Shown here in pieces: positions 46,390-54,705 of a DNA stretch of 64,000 nt (position 1 is its first letter; each line of letters begins with the position of its first letter). This stretch comes from Chloroflexota bacterium. Lineage in GTDB: Bacteria > Chloroflexota > Anaerolineae > J102. The position numbers were made by a program, and so were the translations under genes. The DNA is taken from the NCBI GenBank assembly GCA_029782215.1, contig JAKOVD010000066.1:35059-99058 (forward strand). The letters are read 5' to 3'. The notes beneath the pieces were generated by a model. That model ran no database searches, had not been told where the DNA came from, and worked only from the letters and a program-made list of their open reading frames with translations.

Positions 46390-46414
46390 GCCAGGCCGCA
46401 TCCGTCGGCCGGAT

Positions 46415-49400
46415 TCAGAAGAGGTTCAGTTGCACCGCGTCCGCCTTCTTCGGTTTGCTGCCGGCTTCCATTTCCTGCATCTCTTTCAGCCCGGCTTCGA
46501 TATCAGCGACAAAGCGCGACACCGGATTCTCCTGGTACTGGCCGAAGTGGAAGCGTGTGCGGGCATGGGTCAGGATGAGCTTGCGCTGGGCGCGCGTCAT
46601 CCCCACGTAGAAGAGCCGCCGCTCCTCCGTCACGTCACCCGGTTGATGCACCGGCAGGTAGGGCAGCAAGCCCTCTTCACAGCCGGCAATAAACACGACT
46701 GGAAACTCCAGGCCCTTGGCGGCGTGGAGGGTCATCAAGGCTACCCGGTCGGCGCGCGGGTCGTAGGCGTCCGTCTCGGAGTGCAGGGCTGCGGTGTCCA
46801 GGAATCCACCCAGGTTGCCGCCGAATGGCGCCGCGCGCTGGGCCAACTGGCGCAAACGCTCCCCTTCGGCGGCATCCAGCGACCGCCCGCACGATTCCTG
46901 AAGGAAACGGACGATGGCGGTCACCCTGGTATCGACCGGCGTTTCTGCCCGTTCAAAGTCGCGCCAGAAGGCTGCATACGCCGCCAGTCGGCGCTGTTCG
47001 ACCGGCGTTCGCCGGCCTGCTTCAGCCGCACGCTGGAAGCCGATGGCCAAGGATTCTCCGGCGCCGGCCGCCCCGGCGCTGATCTGGTCGATGGTATCCG
47101 CATCGAGGCTGAGCTGGCCTGCGGCCAGGGCAGCGGCCAGGTGCGGTCGCGACCCCGGCGCCTGCAACAGCCACAAGAAGGCCATGACCGCGGCCACCTC
47201 CGCGTGGGCGAAGAACGGCGTCTGGCCTGCTGTCTGGTAGGGGATGCCCGATCGCTCGAAGGCTTCGCTCAACAGCCGGCTCTGGCTGTTCAGACGGTAG
47301 AGCACGGCGATGTCGCCGAAGCCGCGCTCGCCGGGCCGGTGGCCCTCGACCCGCCCTGAATCCAGCGAGAAGTAGCTCGTGCCGCCCACCATCTGCTCGA
47401 TGCGGTGGACGATGTACTCCGCCTCGGCCTTGTCGGTGGGCGCCTGGTGGATGTCCAGCTTGACCTGCTCGACAAACTCAGAGAAGACGTGCAGCGCCTG
47501 GCGGTCCGGGTTGTGGGAGATGACCTGGGTGGCGGCGTCAAGGATGAGCTGCGAAGAGCGGTAGTTCTGCCCAAGCTGGCGCCTGACGGCCTGGGGAAAG
47601 TCCTGGTCGAACGAAAGGAAATAGCGGTAGTCGGCGCCGCGAAATCCGTAGATCGCCTGGTCAGGGTCGCCGATGACGCATAGGTTGGCGCCGCCTGCCG
47701 CCAGCAGACGCAGCAGGCGGTGCTGGGCGGCGTTGAGGTCCTGGTATTCATCGACCGTGATCCAGCGATAGTGCGCCTGCACGGCCGTCAGGACATCGTC
47801 GTGCTCTTCGAGGAGGCGGATGGTCCGCACGATCAGGTCGTCGAAGTCAAGGGCCTGGCTCTGCCGCAGGGCCGCCTCATAGGCAGCAAAGACCTGGTCC
47901 ACATCGTGATCGACGGCTTCGTCTCCGGGCGCGAGCAGGGACGACGGCGCCAGGAGCCGGTTCTTAGCGCCAGAGATGGCGTCGAGATACCGACCCAGGA
48001 CCTGTTGGCCGAGGCCGGGGCAGCAGGTCTTGAGCAGCGCCAGCCGGTCCTCCTCTGTGCAGATGGCAAAGCCGGGAGCAAGATCCAGGCGCCCGGCATA
48101 CTGGCGCAGCAGGCTGGCGCCAAAGGCGTGAAACGTCTTGACCGTGATGCGGCGGGCCATCTCACTTCCCAGCAGGTGGTTCAGGCGGGAAGCCATTTCC
48201 TCCGCCGCCTTGTTGGTGAAGGTGATGGCAAGGATGGCGGTGGGCGCCGCCCCGTGGTCCTGGATGAGATGGGCAATGCGCACGGTGACGGTGCGCGTCT
48301 TGCCCGTGCCCGGACCGGCGACGATGACCAGGGGGGCGTCGACGCAGCGGGCGGCCTCACGCTGGTCCGGGTTCAATGCGGCAAGAAGACTCGGCGTCGC
48401 CGGCGCCGGAGTGGCAAGGAGCGGCGGCGGCTCGGCGAGCAGAGGGGAGCCGGATGGGGTTGCTGCCGGAGCAGGTTTGTTCTCGCCAGCAGGGCTTTTC
48501 CTTTTGGCCCTGGCGGGTTTATCTGCTTCGGCAAAAAGACTCGCCTGGGCACTTCCGGAGGCGCTCGCTTCCTGGTCGAACAAGCGAATGACACCGTATT
48601 CGCCGTCGTAACCGCCCGCTGGCGTGACCTCGCCGCGCCGCATGCGGGCGATGCCTGCCGCCAGCCGTTCGCCGCCGGTGGCAGCGATGGCTTCCGGCGG
48701 CGCCTCGCGCAGGATGAAGAGCTCGGGTCCCAACCGGCCCAGCAGGGTGAAATAGGCGTCCTGGACCCGCTTGCTGTTCACACCTGCACCGTGCAGCTCG
48801 GAAAGGATCTCAGGGAGTGGGATCAAGCTGTAGAAAGGGGCGGTGCGAGCGGGGCGACCGCCGGCCGGCCGGTCGCTGAGCACTTCGACGCGGTGCATCA
48901 CACCCACCGTGACCGGCTTGCCGCAGACGGCGCACAGGCCGCCGTGCGCCAGAGTGGTGGCCGGTTCCCAGCACACGCCGCACTTGCGGTGGCCGTCGAG
49001 GTGGTACTTGCCCTCTTCAGGAAAGAACTCAATGGTGCCCAGGAAGTGGGCAGGGTCGCCGGTGTGCAGGGCGGCGAAAAGGGCGTCGTAGGTCGGGTCG
49101 ATGTCGAACAGGGTGGCCTCACGGGCCAGTTTCTGGGGCGAGTGGGCGTCGGAGTTCGAGACAAGGGTGTAACGGTCCAGGTTGGAAACGCGCCAGTTCA
49201 TGGGCGGGTCCGACGACAGCCCCGTCTCCAGGGCAAAGATGTGGGGCGTCAGGTCGGCAAAGCACTCTTCCACCGAGTCGAAGCCGGACATCGACCCCAG
49301 GAGCGAAAACCAGGGTGTCCAGATATGGGCGGGGATGAGGTGGCAGCGGGCGTCCACCTGCAGGATGGTCTCCAGCAGATCGCGCGAATCGAGCCCCAGG

Positions 49401-49816
49401 ATCGGGCGGCCATCGGCGCGGATATTGCCGATTCGCTCCAGGGCCGCCTGAATGCGCGCCACCGCTTCCAGGCTGGGCGCGAAGATGACATTGTGCACCT
49501 TGCGCACGCGGTCGCCGCGTTTGTAGATGTTGCTGATCTCCCCGGCCAGGAGGAAGCGAATATCTCCCCGGCAGGCAGGCGGCACGCTTTGCTGCACCGC
49601 CTGGGCAAGGCCGGGCTTGAGCCGGAAGAGACCGTCCTCGGCCGGTTCCAGCTTTGCCTGCATCTCGGCCAGCCAGCCAGGATGGGCGATGTCGCCTGTG
49701 CCGACGATGTGGACGCCCTTCAACTGCGCCCACCGTGCCAGGCGCTCGAGCGTCAGATCGCTGCTGGTTGCCCGCGAATAGTGCGAGTGAAGATGGAGGT
49801 CGGCAACGAGGAACAT
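46415..49816 (-). CDS. EndoQ-like PHP nuclease fused to UvrD/PcrA helicase
   Basis: A 1133-residue fusion. Residues 1 to about 260 are a PHP domain with its metal ligands (ADLHLHSHYS; GTGDIAH; CHLIPAHIWTP; SNSDAHSP). A four-Cys zinc site (CGVCWEP...LCAVCGKP, about 277-300) and a helical segment complete an endonuclease Q-like half. A Pro/Ala/Lys linker (about 420-480) leads to an SF1A helicase: Walker A AGPGTGKT near 498, VDEYQDLN, GDPDQAIYGFRGA, QNYRSSQ, TLHAAKGLEFPVVFI, FYVGMTRA. It ends in QLNLF, a beta-clamp-binding-type peptide. A role in excising deaminated or damaged bases is inferred. Confidence 0.9.
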   Translation of the reverse strand: MFLVADLHLHSHYSRATSSDLTLERLARWAQLKGVHIVGTGDIAHPGWLAEMQAKLEPAEDGLFRLKPGLAQAVQQSVPPACRGDIRFLLAGEISNIYKRGDRVRKVHNVIFAPSLEAVARIQAALERIGNIRADGRPILGLDSRDLLETILQVDARCHLIPAHIWTPWFSLLGSMSGFDSVEECFADLTPHIFALETGLSSDPPMNWRVSNLDRYTLVSNSDAHSPQKLAREATLFDIDPTYDALFAALHTGDPAHFLGTIEFFPEEGKYHLDGHRKCGVCWEPATTLAHGGLCAVCGKPVTVGVMHRVEVLSDRPAGGRPARTAPFYSLIPLPEILSELHGAGVNSKRVQDAYFTLLGRLGPELFILREAPPEAIAATGGERLAAGIARMRRGEVTPAGGYDGEYGVIRLFDQEASASGSAQASLFAEADKPARAKRKSPAGENKPAPAATPSGSPLLAEPPPLLATPAPATPSLLAALNPDQREAARCVDAPLVIVAGPGTGKTRTVTVRIAHLIQDHGAAPTAILAITFTNKAAEEMASRLNHLLGSEMARRITVKTFHAFGASLLRQYAGRLDLAPGFAICTEEDRLALLKTCCPGLGQQVLGRYLDAISGAKNRLLAPSSLLAPGDEAVDHDVDQVFAAYEAALRQSQALDFDDLIVRTIRLLEEHDDVLTAVQAHYRWITVDEYQDLNAAQHRLLRLLAAGGANLCVIGDPDQAIYGFRGADYRYFLSFDQDFPQAVRRQLGQNYRSSQLILDAATQVISHNPDRQALHVFSEFVEQVKLDIHQAPTDKAEAEYIVHRIEQMVGGTSYFSLDSGRVEGHRPGERGFGDIAVLYRLNSQSRLLSEAFERSGIPYQTAGQTPFFAHAEVAAVMAFLWLLQAPGSRPHLAAALAAGQLSLDADTIDQISAGAAGAGESLAIGFQRAAEAGRRTPVEQRRLAAYAAFWRDFERAETPVDTRVTAIVRFLQESCGRSLDAAEGERLRQLAQRAAPFGGNLGGFLDTAALHSETDAYDPRADRVALMTLHAAKGLEFPVVFIAGCEEGLLPYLPVHQPGDVTEERRLFYVGMTRAQRKLILTHARTRFHFGQYQENPVSRFVADIEAGLKEMQEMEAGSKPKKADAVQLNLF

Positions 49817-49825
49817 GCGATGGAG

Positions 49826-49865
49826 AAATGCGAAATGCGAAGTGCGGAATGCGAAGTGCGAAGTA
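49826..49865. repeat. Heptad array at the EndoQ-UvrD start, AAATGCG class
   Basis: Five units (AAATGCG, AAATGCG, AAGTGCG, GAATGCG, AAGTGCG) and a partial one, beginning nine bases upstream of the start codon. It occupies the leader, and no normal ribosome-binding site is visible. Confidence 0.8.
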
Positions 49866-49939
49866 GCGCGAGTCTATCATGGCTGGGGGGGCTTGTCAGG
49901 TGAGCGGATGAGGTGAGCGGCGAGGCGAGCGCCAGGGGA

Positions 49940-49968
49940 TTGGCTACGGTTTCGCTGTCGTGTAGAAT
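49940..49968 (+). promoter_or_regulatory. Promoter of the DsbA-like/PH-domain pair
   Basis: TTGGCT (49940-49945), a 17-bp spacer and TAGAAT (49963-49968), giving a leader of about 100 nt. Confidence 0.65.
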
Positions 49969-50077
49969 AGGGGCCTGCCACGCCCCCCAGGCCAGGTGCT
50001 GCCATCATGCTGGAGAGCAGCGTGATTCTTGGCCTCTATTCTTGCCACACGAAAGTGACCTCACATAACGACTTCCC

Positions 50078-50860
50078 ATGGCCAAACAACCTTCCAAGAC
50101 ACCACCCCCTTCCCAATCCTCCAAGACACCCTCGACGCCCGCTTCCACGAATGTGAGCCGCCGTGAGGCCAGACGACAGGCGGATGTGCGGCGCCAGCGC
50201 CAGCGCTGGATTGCCCTTGGCGTCGTCGCTGCCGGTGTCGTCGTGCTCGCCGTGCTGATCTACCTGGTCACCCGGCCGTCACCGCTTGATGTCAAGAACG
50301 TCAGCACATTCCAGCCAGCCGGCGCTTCGGGCACGGCCTGGGGCGGGACCAAGGACCAGGCCAAGGTCGTCATCGTGGAGTACAGCGACTTCCAGTGTCC
50401 CTTCTGCGGTCGACATGCTCTGAACACGATACCGCTTCTGGAGAAGCGCTATGCCAGCAATTCCGCCGTGCGCTATGAGTTTCACCCGTTTGCCTTCATC
50501 GGGCCGGAGTCACAGGACGCCGCCGCCGCTGCTCTCTGCGCGGCCGAGCAGGAGAAGTTCTGGCCGTTCCACGATACGGTTTTCGCCAACCAGAACGGCG
50601 AAAATGAGGGCACTTTCGCCAAGGCGAATCTGAAGAAGATCGCGCAGGCGGTCGGGCTGGATATGGGCAAGTTCAATGAGTGCTTCGACAGCGGCCGCAT
50701 GATGGCGGAGGTCAACAACTACCTGAGCGAAGGTCAGAAACAGGGCGTCCAGTCCACCCCCACCTTCTACATCAACGGCCAGCAGATTCTGGGCGCCTTG
50801 CCCGCGCAGGATTTCTACAACGCCATCGACCAGGCCTTGGCCAAGGCAGGAGCCTCCTGA
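50078..50860 (+). CDS. Membrane-anchored DsbA-like thioredoxin-fold protein
   Basis: A 260-residue protein. A Ser/Thr/Pro-rich, then Arg-rich cytosolic start leads to one membrane segment (WIALGVVAAGVVVLAVLIYLV, about 45-66), so the rest is extracytoplasmic. The thioredoxin fold has CPFC in EYSDFQCPFCGRHA near residue 107 and the cis-Pro loop QSTPTFYINGQQI near 226, as in DsbA/BdbD-type DSBA proteins. It likely makes or isomerises disulfides. No DsbB or VKOR partner is adjacent. Confidence 0.92.
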   Translation: MAKQPSKTPPPSQSSKTPSTPASTNVSRREARRQADVRRQRQRWIALGVVAAGVVVLAVLIYLVTRPSPLDVKNVSTFQPAGASGTAWGGTKDQAKVVIVEYSDFQCPFCGRHALNTIPLLEKRYASNSAVRYEFHPFAFIGPESQDAAAAALCAAEQEKFWPFHDTVFANQNGENEGTFAKANLKKIAQAVGLDMGKFNECFDSGRMMAEVNNYLSEGQKQGVQSTPTFYINGQQILGALPAQDFYNAIDQALAKAGAS

Positions 50861-51408
50861 TGAACGTCCAGGATACCAAATCCCGTATCGTTGCCCGCAT
50901 CTGGCAGTCGGTAGCCCAGAGCGGCGTCTCCGTGTCGGCGATCCCCAAAGAACAGCTTGACACGCTGGTCAACTCCATCGCTGACGGCGTTCTCCTGGCC
51001 ATCGACGAAGCGCTGGATGAAACAGGTCTGCCGATGCGGCAGGAAGCGGTGACCTCGATTGCCCAGGGCGCCCCGGCGACCGAGCAGGTGCTGTGGCAGG
51101 GCCGTCCTTTCCTCTCCCTGGTGACGACCTACCAGATCACCACCGAGCGCGTGCGCATCTTCTACGGCATGGTGGGCAAGGACCGGGACGACATCGAGCT
51201 CACCCGCATCCAGGACCTGGACGTGACCCAGGGGATGACCGAGCGGGTCCTGAATATCGGCGACATCGTCATCATGAGCGCTGACCCGTCCACCCCGACG
51301 GCGACGCTGCGCAATGTGACCAACCCCCAACAGGTGCACGAAGTCCTGCGCCGGGCCATGCTCGATGCCCGGAAGCGCTTCCGCTACAGCATCCACGAAG
51401 AGATGTAG
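50860..51408 (+). CDS. Bacterial PH-domain protein
   Basis: A 182-residue protein whose ATG overlaps the DsbA-like stop (TGATG at 50858-50862), so the pair is translationally coupled. The N-terminal 75 residues are helical. The C-terminal 100 form a bacterial PH (bPH_2) domain: LWQGRPFLSLVTTYQITTERVRIFYGMVGKDRDDIELTRIQDLDVTQGM...NIGDIVIMSAD. No membrane segment is seen. Membrane or protein-docking roles are assumed for such domains; no specific function is known. Confidence 0.85.
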   Translation: MNVQDTKSRIVARIWQSVAQSGVSVSAIPKEQLDTLVNSIADGVLLAIDEALDETGLPMRQEAVTSIAQGAPATEQVLWQGRPFLSLVTTYQITTERVRIFYGMVGKDRDDIELTRIQDLDVTQGMTERVLNIGDIVIMSADPSTPTATLRNVTNPQQVHEVLRRAMLDARKRFRYSIHEEM

Positions 51409-51418
51409 AAGAACCGTG

Positions 51419-51467
51419 ATGCGTAATGCGTAAGCCTGTGCGCTCACGCATTACGCATTACGCAGTA
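51419..51467. repeat. Self-complementary heptad array between convergent genes, ATGCGTA class
   Basis: Seven 7-bp steps stay in phase: ATGCGTA, ATGCGTA, AGCCTGT, GCGCTCA, CGCATTA, CGCATTA, CGCAGTA. The outer units are inverted relative to each other, giving a 14-bp stem that could terminate both flanking genes. Confidence 0.8.
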
Positions 51468-51482
51468 TGTACCACGCCTTGC

Positions 51483-52475
51483 TTACGGCAGGGGTGAGAG
51501 GCGGGCCTTCTCCTCATCTGACAGGAAGGCAATGGCAAGGGCGTTCTTCTGCGCCTGGGCAATGTCCGCCGGGGTCAGGCCGGCAGCGGGAGCGGCGACC
51601 TCAAGCTCATAGTGCAGATCGATAGCGCTGATGCCGGGGTCGTCTGTGTTGATGCTGGCAGCCAGGCCGCGATCGAGCCAGCCCTTGAGCGGGTGGCTGG
51701 CGTAGGAGGGCACCGTGCTGGTCTGGACGTTGCTGGTGAGATTCGCCTCGATGCCGATCCCGTGCGCGACCATGTAGTCCAGCAAGGCGGGGTCTTCGCC
51801 GGCGCGGACGGCGTGGCCGATGCGCGTGGCGCCCAGGCCGCGCAAGGCCTGCCAGATGCTCTCCGGCCCGGCCGCCTCGCCGGCATGGACCGTGATCTGC
51901 CAGCCGGCGTCGCGTGCTCGCTGGAAGTGGGGCACGAAGAGGTCGCCAGGCCAGTTGGCCTCGTCCCCGGCCAGGTCCAGGGCGGCAAAACGATCGCGCT
52001 GGCTCAGCAGGGCTGCCAGCTCCTGCCAGGCGGAGTCAGGGCCGAAGTGACGGCTGATGATGCCGATCAGGTTCACGCGCACGCCAGTGTCGCGGGCGCC
52101 GGCCTCGGCGCCATCCGCCACTGCCTCGACCACCCCGGCAGGGTCCAGACCATGCGCCTGGGCCATGAAGACGGGGCTGCAGCGCAGCTCGATGTAGGCG
52201 ATCCCCTCATTCCGGGCGTCGAGGACGTTCTCGTAGGCAATGCGTCGGCAGGCGTCGTAGTCCACCAGGACGCCCGTCATCCACTTGAACTTCTGCAGAA
52301 AGGCCATGACGCCGGGCTGGGGTTCCATCACCTGGACGTAGGGGAGCAGTCCCTCCAGGTCCCACGCCGGCAGGGGCAGGTTGTGCTGGCGGCCGAGGTC
52401 CAGGATGGTCTCCAGGCGTACGGAGCCGTCCAGGTGGTGGTGAAGGTCGATAAGGGGAGTTGCAGGGTTGATCAA
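51483..52475 (-). CDS. add: Adenosine deaminase
   Basis: A 330-residue zinc hydrolase of purine salvage. Metal and catalytic residues are in place: LIDLHHHLDGSVR at the N-terminus, ITVHAGEAAGPESIW near 195 (zinc His and catalytic Glu), RIGHAVRAG near 220 and NTDDPGIS near 275. The start is a TTG at 52475 preceded by GGAAG; no ATG or GTG lies in a better place. An adenine deaminase-like specificity cannot be excluded. Confidence 0.93.
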   Translation of the reverse strand: MINPATPLIDLHHHLDGSVRLETILDLGRQHNLPLPAWDLEGLLPYVQVMEPQPGVMAFLQKFKWMTGVLVDYDACRRIAYENVLDARNEGIAYIELRCSPVFMAQAHGLDPAGVVEAVADGAEAGARDTGVRVNLIGIISRHFGPDSAWQELAALLSQRDRFAALDLAGDEANWPGDLFVPHFQRARDAGWQITVHAGEAAGPESIWQALRGLGATRIGHAVRAGEDPALLDYMVAHGIGIEANLTSNVQTSTVPSYASHPLKGWLDRGLAASINTDDPGISAIDLHYELEVAAPAAGLTPADIAQAQKNALAIAFLSDEEKARLSPLP

Positions 52476-52502
52476 GGGTCTTCCTTCGCTCTGTAGGGTG
52501 CT

Positions 52503-52745
52503 TCAGCTACGTGTTGAAGCATCTAGTATGGTGATCCCTACCAATTGCCTGTCTCGAAACCGCAATAAGATGCCATCGTCTGACATCTCGGTGTCGGTCG
52601 CCTGTTGCGGGCGGTCAAGGCTGATGTAGAGGACATCTGCTTCTTGGTCGTAGTCCACCCAGAAGCGCTTCGCGGGGAAGTCGATCAGAAATGGAATGGC
52701 ATGCACGACAGCATCTGAGACTTCTGGAACTAGTGTTGTGTCCAT
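52503..52745 (-). CDS. DUF2283 protein, probable antitoxin of a two-gene module
   Basis: An 80-residue protein with the DUF2283 core (VDYDQEADVLYISLDRPQQATDTEMSDDGILLRFRDRQLVGITILDA). DUF2283 proteins are small, beta-rich and commonly paired with small RelE/DUF4258-like proteins. The frame overlaps the upstream gene by 16 nt, so the two are translationally linked. The base composition is visibly lower in GC than the neighbours, in line with mobility. Confidence 0.8.
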   Translation of the reverse strand: MDTTLVPEVSDAVVHAIPFLIDFPAKRFWVDYDQEADVLYISLDRPQQATDTEMSDDGILLRFRDRQLVGITILDASTRS

Positions 52746-53029
52746 ACGACGTTCTTGCGATCAAACTTTCGGGAGAAGTAGGCCGTGATGATGAAGCCAT
52801 CCTGACCAGCCAACTGTCGATAGACTACCATCAGATGACGTTGATGTCCGTAATTGCGAACGGCAATCAGTGAAGCACCATAGCCTCGCAGGACAAGATC
52901 GGGTTTTTCCACGGTTGCCAAGATGTCATCATAGTATCCTGCTAAATCGTCGTGGTTCTCAACGATGTGGAACCAGCGCTCGAGTGGAAACCGGATCGGT
53001 ACTCCATCGACTGAGATGACGGTATCCAT
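52730..53029 (-). CDS. Small RelE/PBECR-like protein, probable toxin
   Basis: A 99-residue protein. The pattern RWFHIVENHDDLAGYYDDILATVEKPDLVLRG...IAVRNYG...LMVVYRQLAGQDGFIITAYFSRKF is that of small RelE-superfold (PBECR/DUF4258-type) nuclease-like proteins, with the conserved His early and a GFIITAYF strand late. It overlaps the DUF2283 gene and starts 9 bp after glycerate kinase. A toxin role is inferred from fold resemblance and pairing. Confidence 0.7.
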   Translation of the reverse strand: MDTVISVDGVPIRFPLERWFHIVENHDDLAGYYDDILATVEKPDLVLRGYGASLIAVRNYGHQRHLMVVYRQLAGQDGFIITAYFSRKFDRKNVVWTQH

Positions 53030-53038
53030 GCTAGATCG

Positions 53039-54400
53039 TCAATCTCCGTACTGCTGGTATAGCTGGTCGACGAAGATCAGAATCAAATCGTTCACGTTGG
53101 TGCGGGTGGGGCCGGTGTGCAGGAGGGCGCCGGTCGCGGCCAGGAAGGGATAGGCATCGTGGGCGCCGAGGGCGCGGCGGGCATCCAGCCCTAACGTCAC
53201 TCCCCGCCTCACGGTGTCGCCGTCGACAATGCCGCCGGCGGCATCGGTGGGACCGTCGCTGCCATCGGTGGCCAGGGACACCACCGTGATGCCGGGCTGC
53301 CCTGCCAGGGCGACGGCCGCGGCGAGGGCGAGCTCCTGGTTGCGGCCACCCTGGCCTGGGTTCTGGCCCAGGGTGACGGTGGTCTCGCCGCCAAGGATGA
53401 GGCAGGCCGGCGCGGGCGCCGGACGCTGGTGCGCCTGCACTTCCCGGGCCAGCGCCACGGCCATCTTGGCCACCTCTCTGGCCTCTCCCTCCACGAAGGT
53501 GCTTAGGATCGCGCTGTGATATCCCTGACGCTCGGCTTCCGCCCTGGCCGCCTCGGCGGCGATGGCGTTGTCGGCCACCACAAGCGTCGAGGCGTTGTCG
53601 AAGAGGGCATCTCCCGGTTTGGGCGTGTCGGGCAAGGCGCCCGCCTGTCCTGCTTCCAGCCGGGTCAGCACGCCCGCGGGCAGCCGGCCGGCTAGCTCGT
53701 AGCGTTGGACCACCGCCCACGCCTCCGTCCAGGTGGTGGGGTCGGGGACGGTGGGTCCGGAGGCGATGACGTCAAGGGGGCTGCCCACGACGTCCGAAAG
53801 GACCAAGCTCAGCAGGGCGGCGGGCGCCACGGCGCGGGCAAGCTGGCCTCCTTTGACCAACGACAGGTGCTTGCGCAGGCAGTTGATCTCGTTGATGGTG
53901 GCGCCGCAGGCCAGGAGCAGATCCGTAGTGGCGCGCAGATCGGCCAGGGTGACACCGGGCGGAAGCGCTTCGAGCAGGGCGGAGCCGCCGCCGGAGAGCA
54001 AGCAGAGAATCAGGTCGCGGGGACCGGCAGCCTGCGCCAGGGCGAGCAACTGGGCGCCCGCCTCCAATCCGGCCTCGTCGGGCACGGGATGGGCCGCCTG
54101 CAGCACGCGAACCCGCTCCGTGGGCGCTTCATGCCCGTATTTGACGACGACACAGCCGCCGGCAATGCGGTCGCCGAGGAGGGCTTCCACGGCCTGGGCC
54201 ATCGGCGCCCCGGCCTTGCCTGCGCCGATGACAAAGACGTTCTCGTAATCAGCGAGCACATAGCGGCGGTTGCCGGCCAGGAGTACGTCGCCCTCGCGCT
54301 GGACGGAGGCGCGCACGGCCGTGGCCGGATCGACGGCCGCCAGAGCGGCGTCGAGAACACGCTGGACGGGCGTGGAGAGGGTTGTTGCTGAAACAGGCAT
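53039..54400 (-). CDS. Glycerate 2-kinase, MOFRL family
   Basis: A 453-residue kinase from the ATG at 54400. The N-terminal domain has FVIGAGKAGAPMAQAVE and the glycine-rich LLSGGGSALLEALPPGVTLADL...NEINCLRKHLSLVKGGQLA. The C-terminal MOFRL domain has ILGGETTVTLGQNPGQGGRNQELALA and SLATDGSDGPTDAAGGIVDG. It phosphorylates D-glycerate to 2-phosphoglycerate, feeding glycolysis. The longer frame to 54499 has no ribosome-binding site and enters the hairpin repeat. Confidence 0.95.
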   Translation of the reverse strand: MPVSATTLSTPVQRVLDAALAAVDPATAVRASVQREGDVLLAGNRRYVLADYENVFVIGAGKAGAPMAQAVEALLGDRIAGGCVVVKYGHEAPTERVRVLQAAHPVPDEAGLEAGAQLLALAQAAGPRDLILCLLSGGGSALLEALPPGVTLADLRATTDLLLACGATINEINCLRKHLSLVKGGQLARAVAPAALLSLVLSDVVGSPLDVIASGPTVPDPTTWTEAWAVVQRYELAGRLPAGVLTRLEAGQAGALPDTPKPGDALFDNASTLVVADNAIAAEAARAEAERQGYHSAILSTFVEGEAREVAKMAVALAREVQAHQRPAPAPACLILGGETTVTLGQNPGQGGRNQELALAAAVALAGQPGITVVSLATDGSDGPTDAAGGIVDGDTVRRGVTLGLDARRALGAHDAYPFLAATGALLHTGPTRTNVNDLILIFVDQLYQQYGD

Positions 54401-54512
54401 CGTCGTGAACCGGACTGCCCTGGGGGCCTCTGACCCAGACACAGGGGTTGGGTCCCCTGAGTTTACCAGTGTCACCGCCCCGGCTGGAAACTCAGACACG
54501 ATCTGCTACCCG

Positions 54513-54547
54513 AAGACCTTTAGGGTGTAGCAGACCCTAAAGGTCTT
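54513..54547. repeat. REP-like hairpin, copy 1
   Basis: A 14-bp perfect stem (54513-54526 with 54534-54547, loop GTAGCAG) with core AGACCTTTAGGGT, followed by GAACTTGC. It lies in the 305-bp gap 54401-54705 after the second E2 gene. Confidence 0.8.
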
Positions 54548-54649
54548 GAACTTGCGTTTCTCGTCTCCGGTTTCTCTCTACAGGCCAATAGGATCTGTTA
54601 CGTCCAGGTCGTTGACGGCGCCGGCGACCCTCCGGCAGGCTGCGTCCAT

Positions 54650-54682
54650 AGACCTTTCGGGTCTAGCAGACCCGAAAGGTCT
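54650..54682. repeat. REP-like hairpin, copy 2
   Basis: A 15-bp perfect stem (54650-54664 with 54668-54682, loop AGC) with core AGACCTTTCGGGTCT, also followed by GAACTTGC. It differs from copy 1 by paired changes that keep the stem. It lies 24 bp past the E2 stop and may serve as terminator. Confidence 0.8.
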
Positions 54683-54705
54683 TGAACTTGCCAGTTCTGC
54701 CGGCT

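Noticed and set aside
44635..46401. Upstream extension of the HMG-CoA reductase frame to 1103 codons
   Set aside because: It runs antisense through the PGM1-like ligase and crosses the reductase promoter and ribosome-binding site; the ATG at 44634 is well supported.
47720..49903. 727-codon open frame opposite the EndoQ-UvrD gene
   Set aside because: Antisense shadow; the sense protein has complete helicase and PHP motifs.
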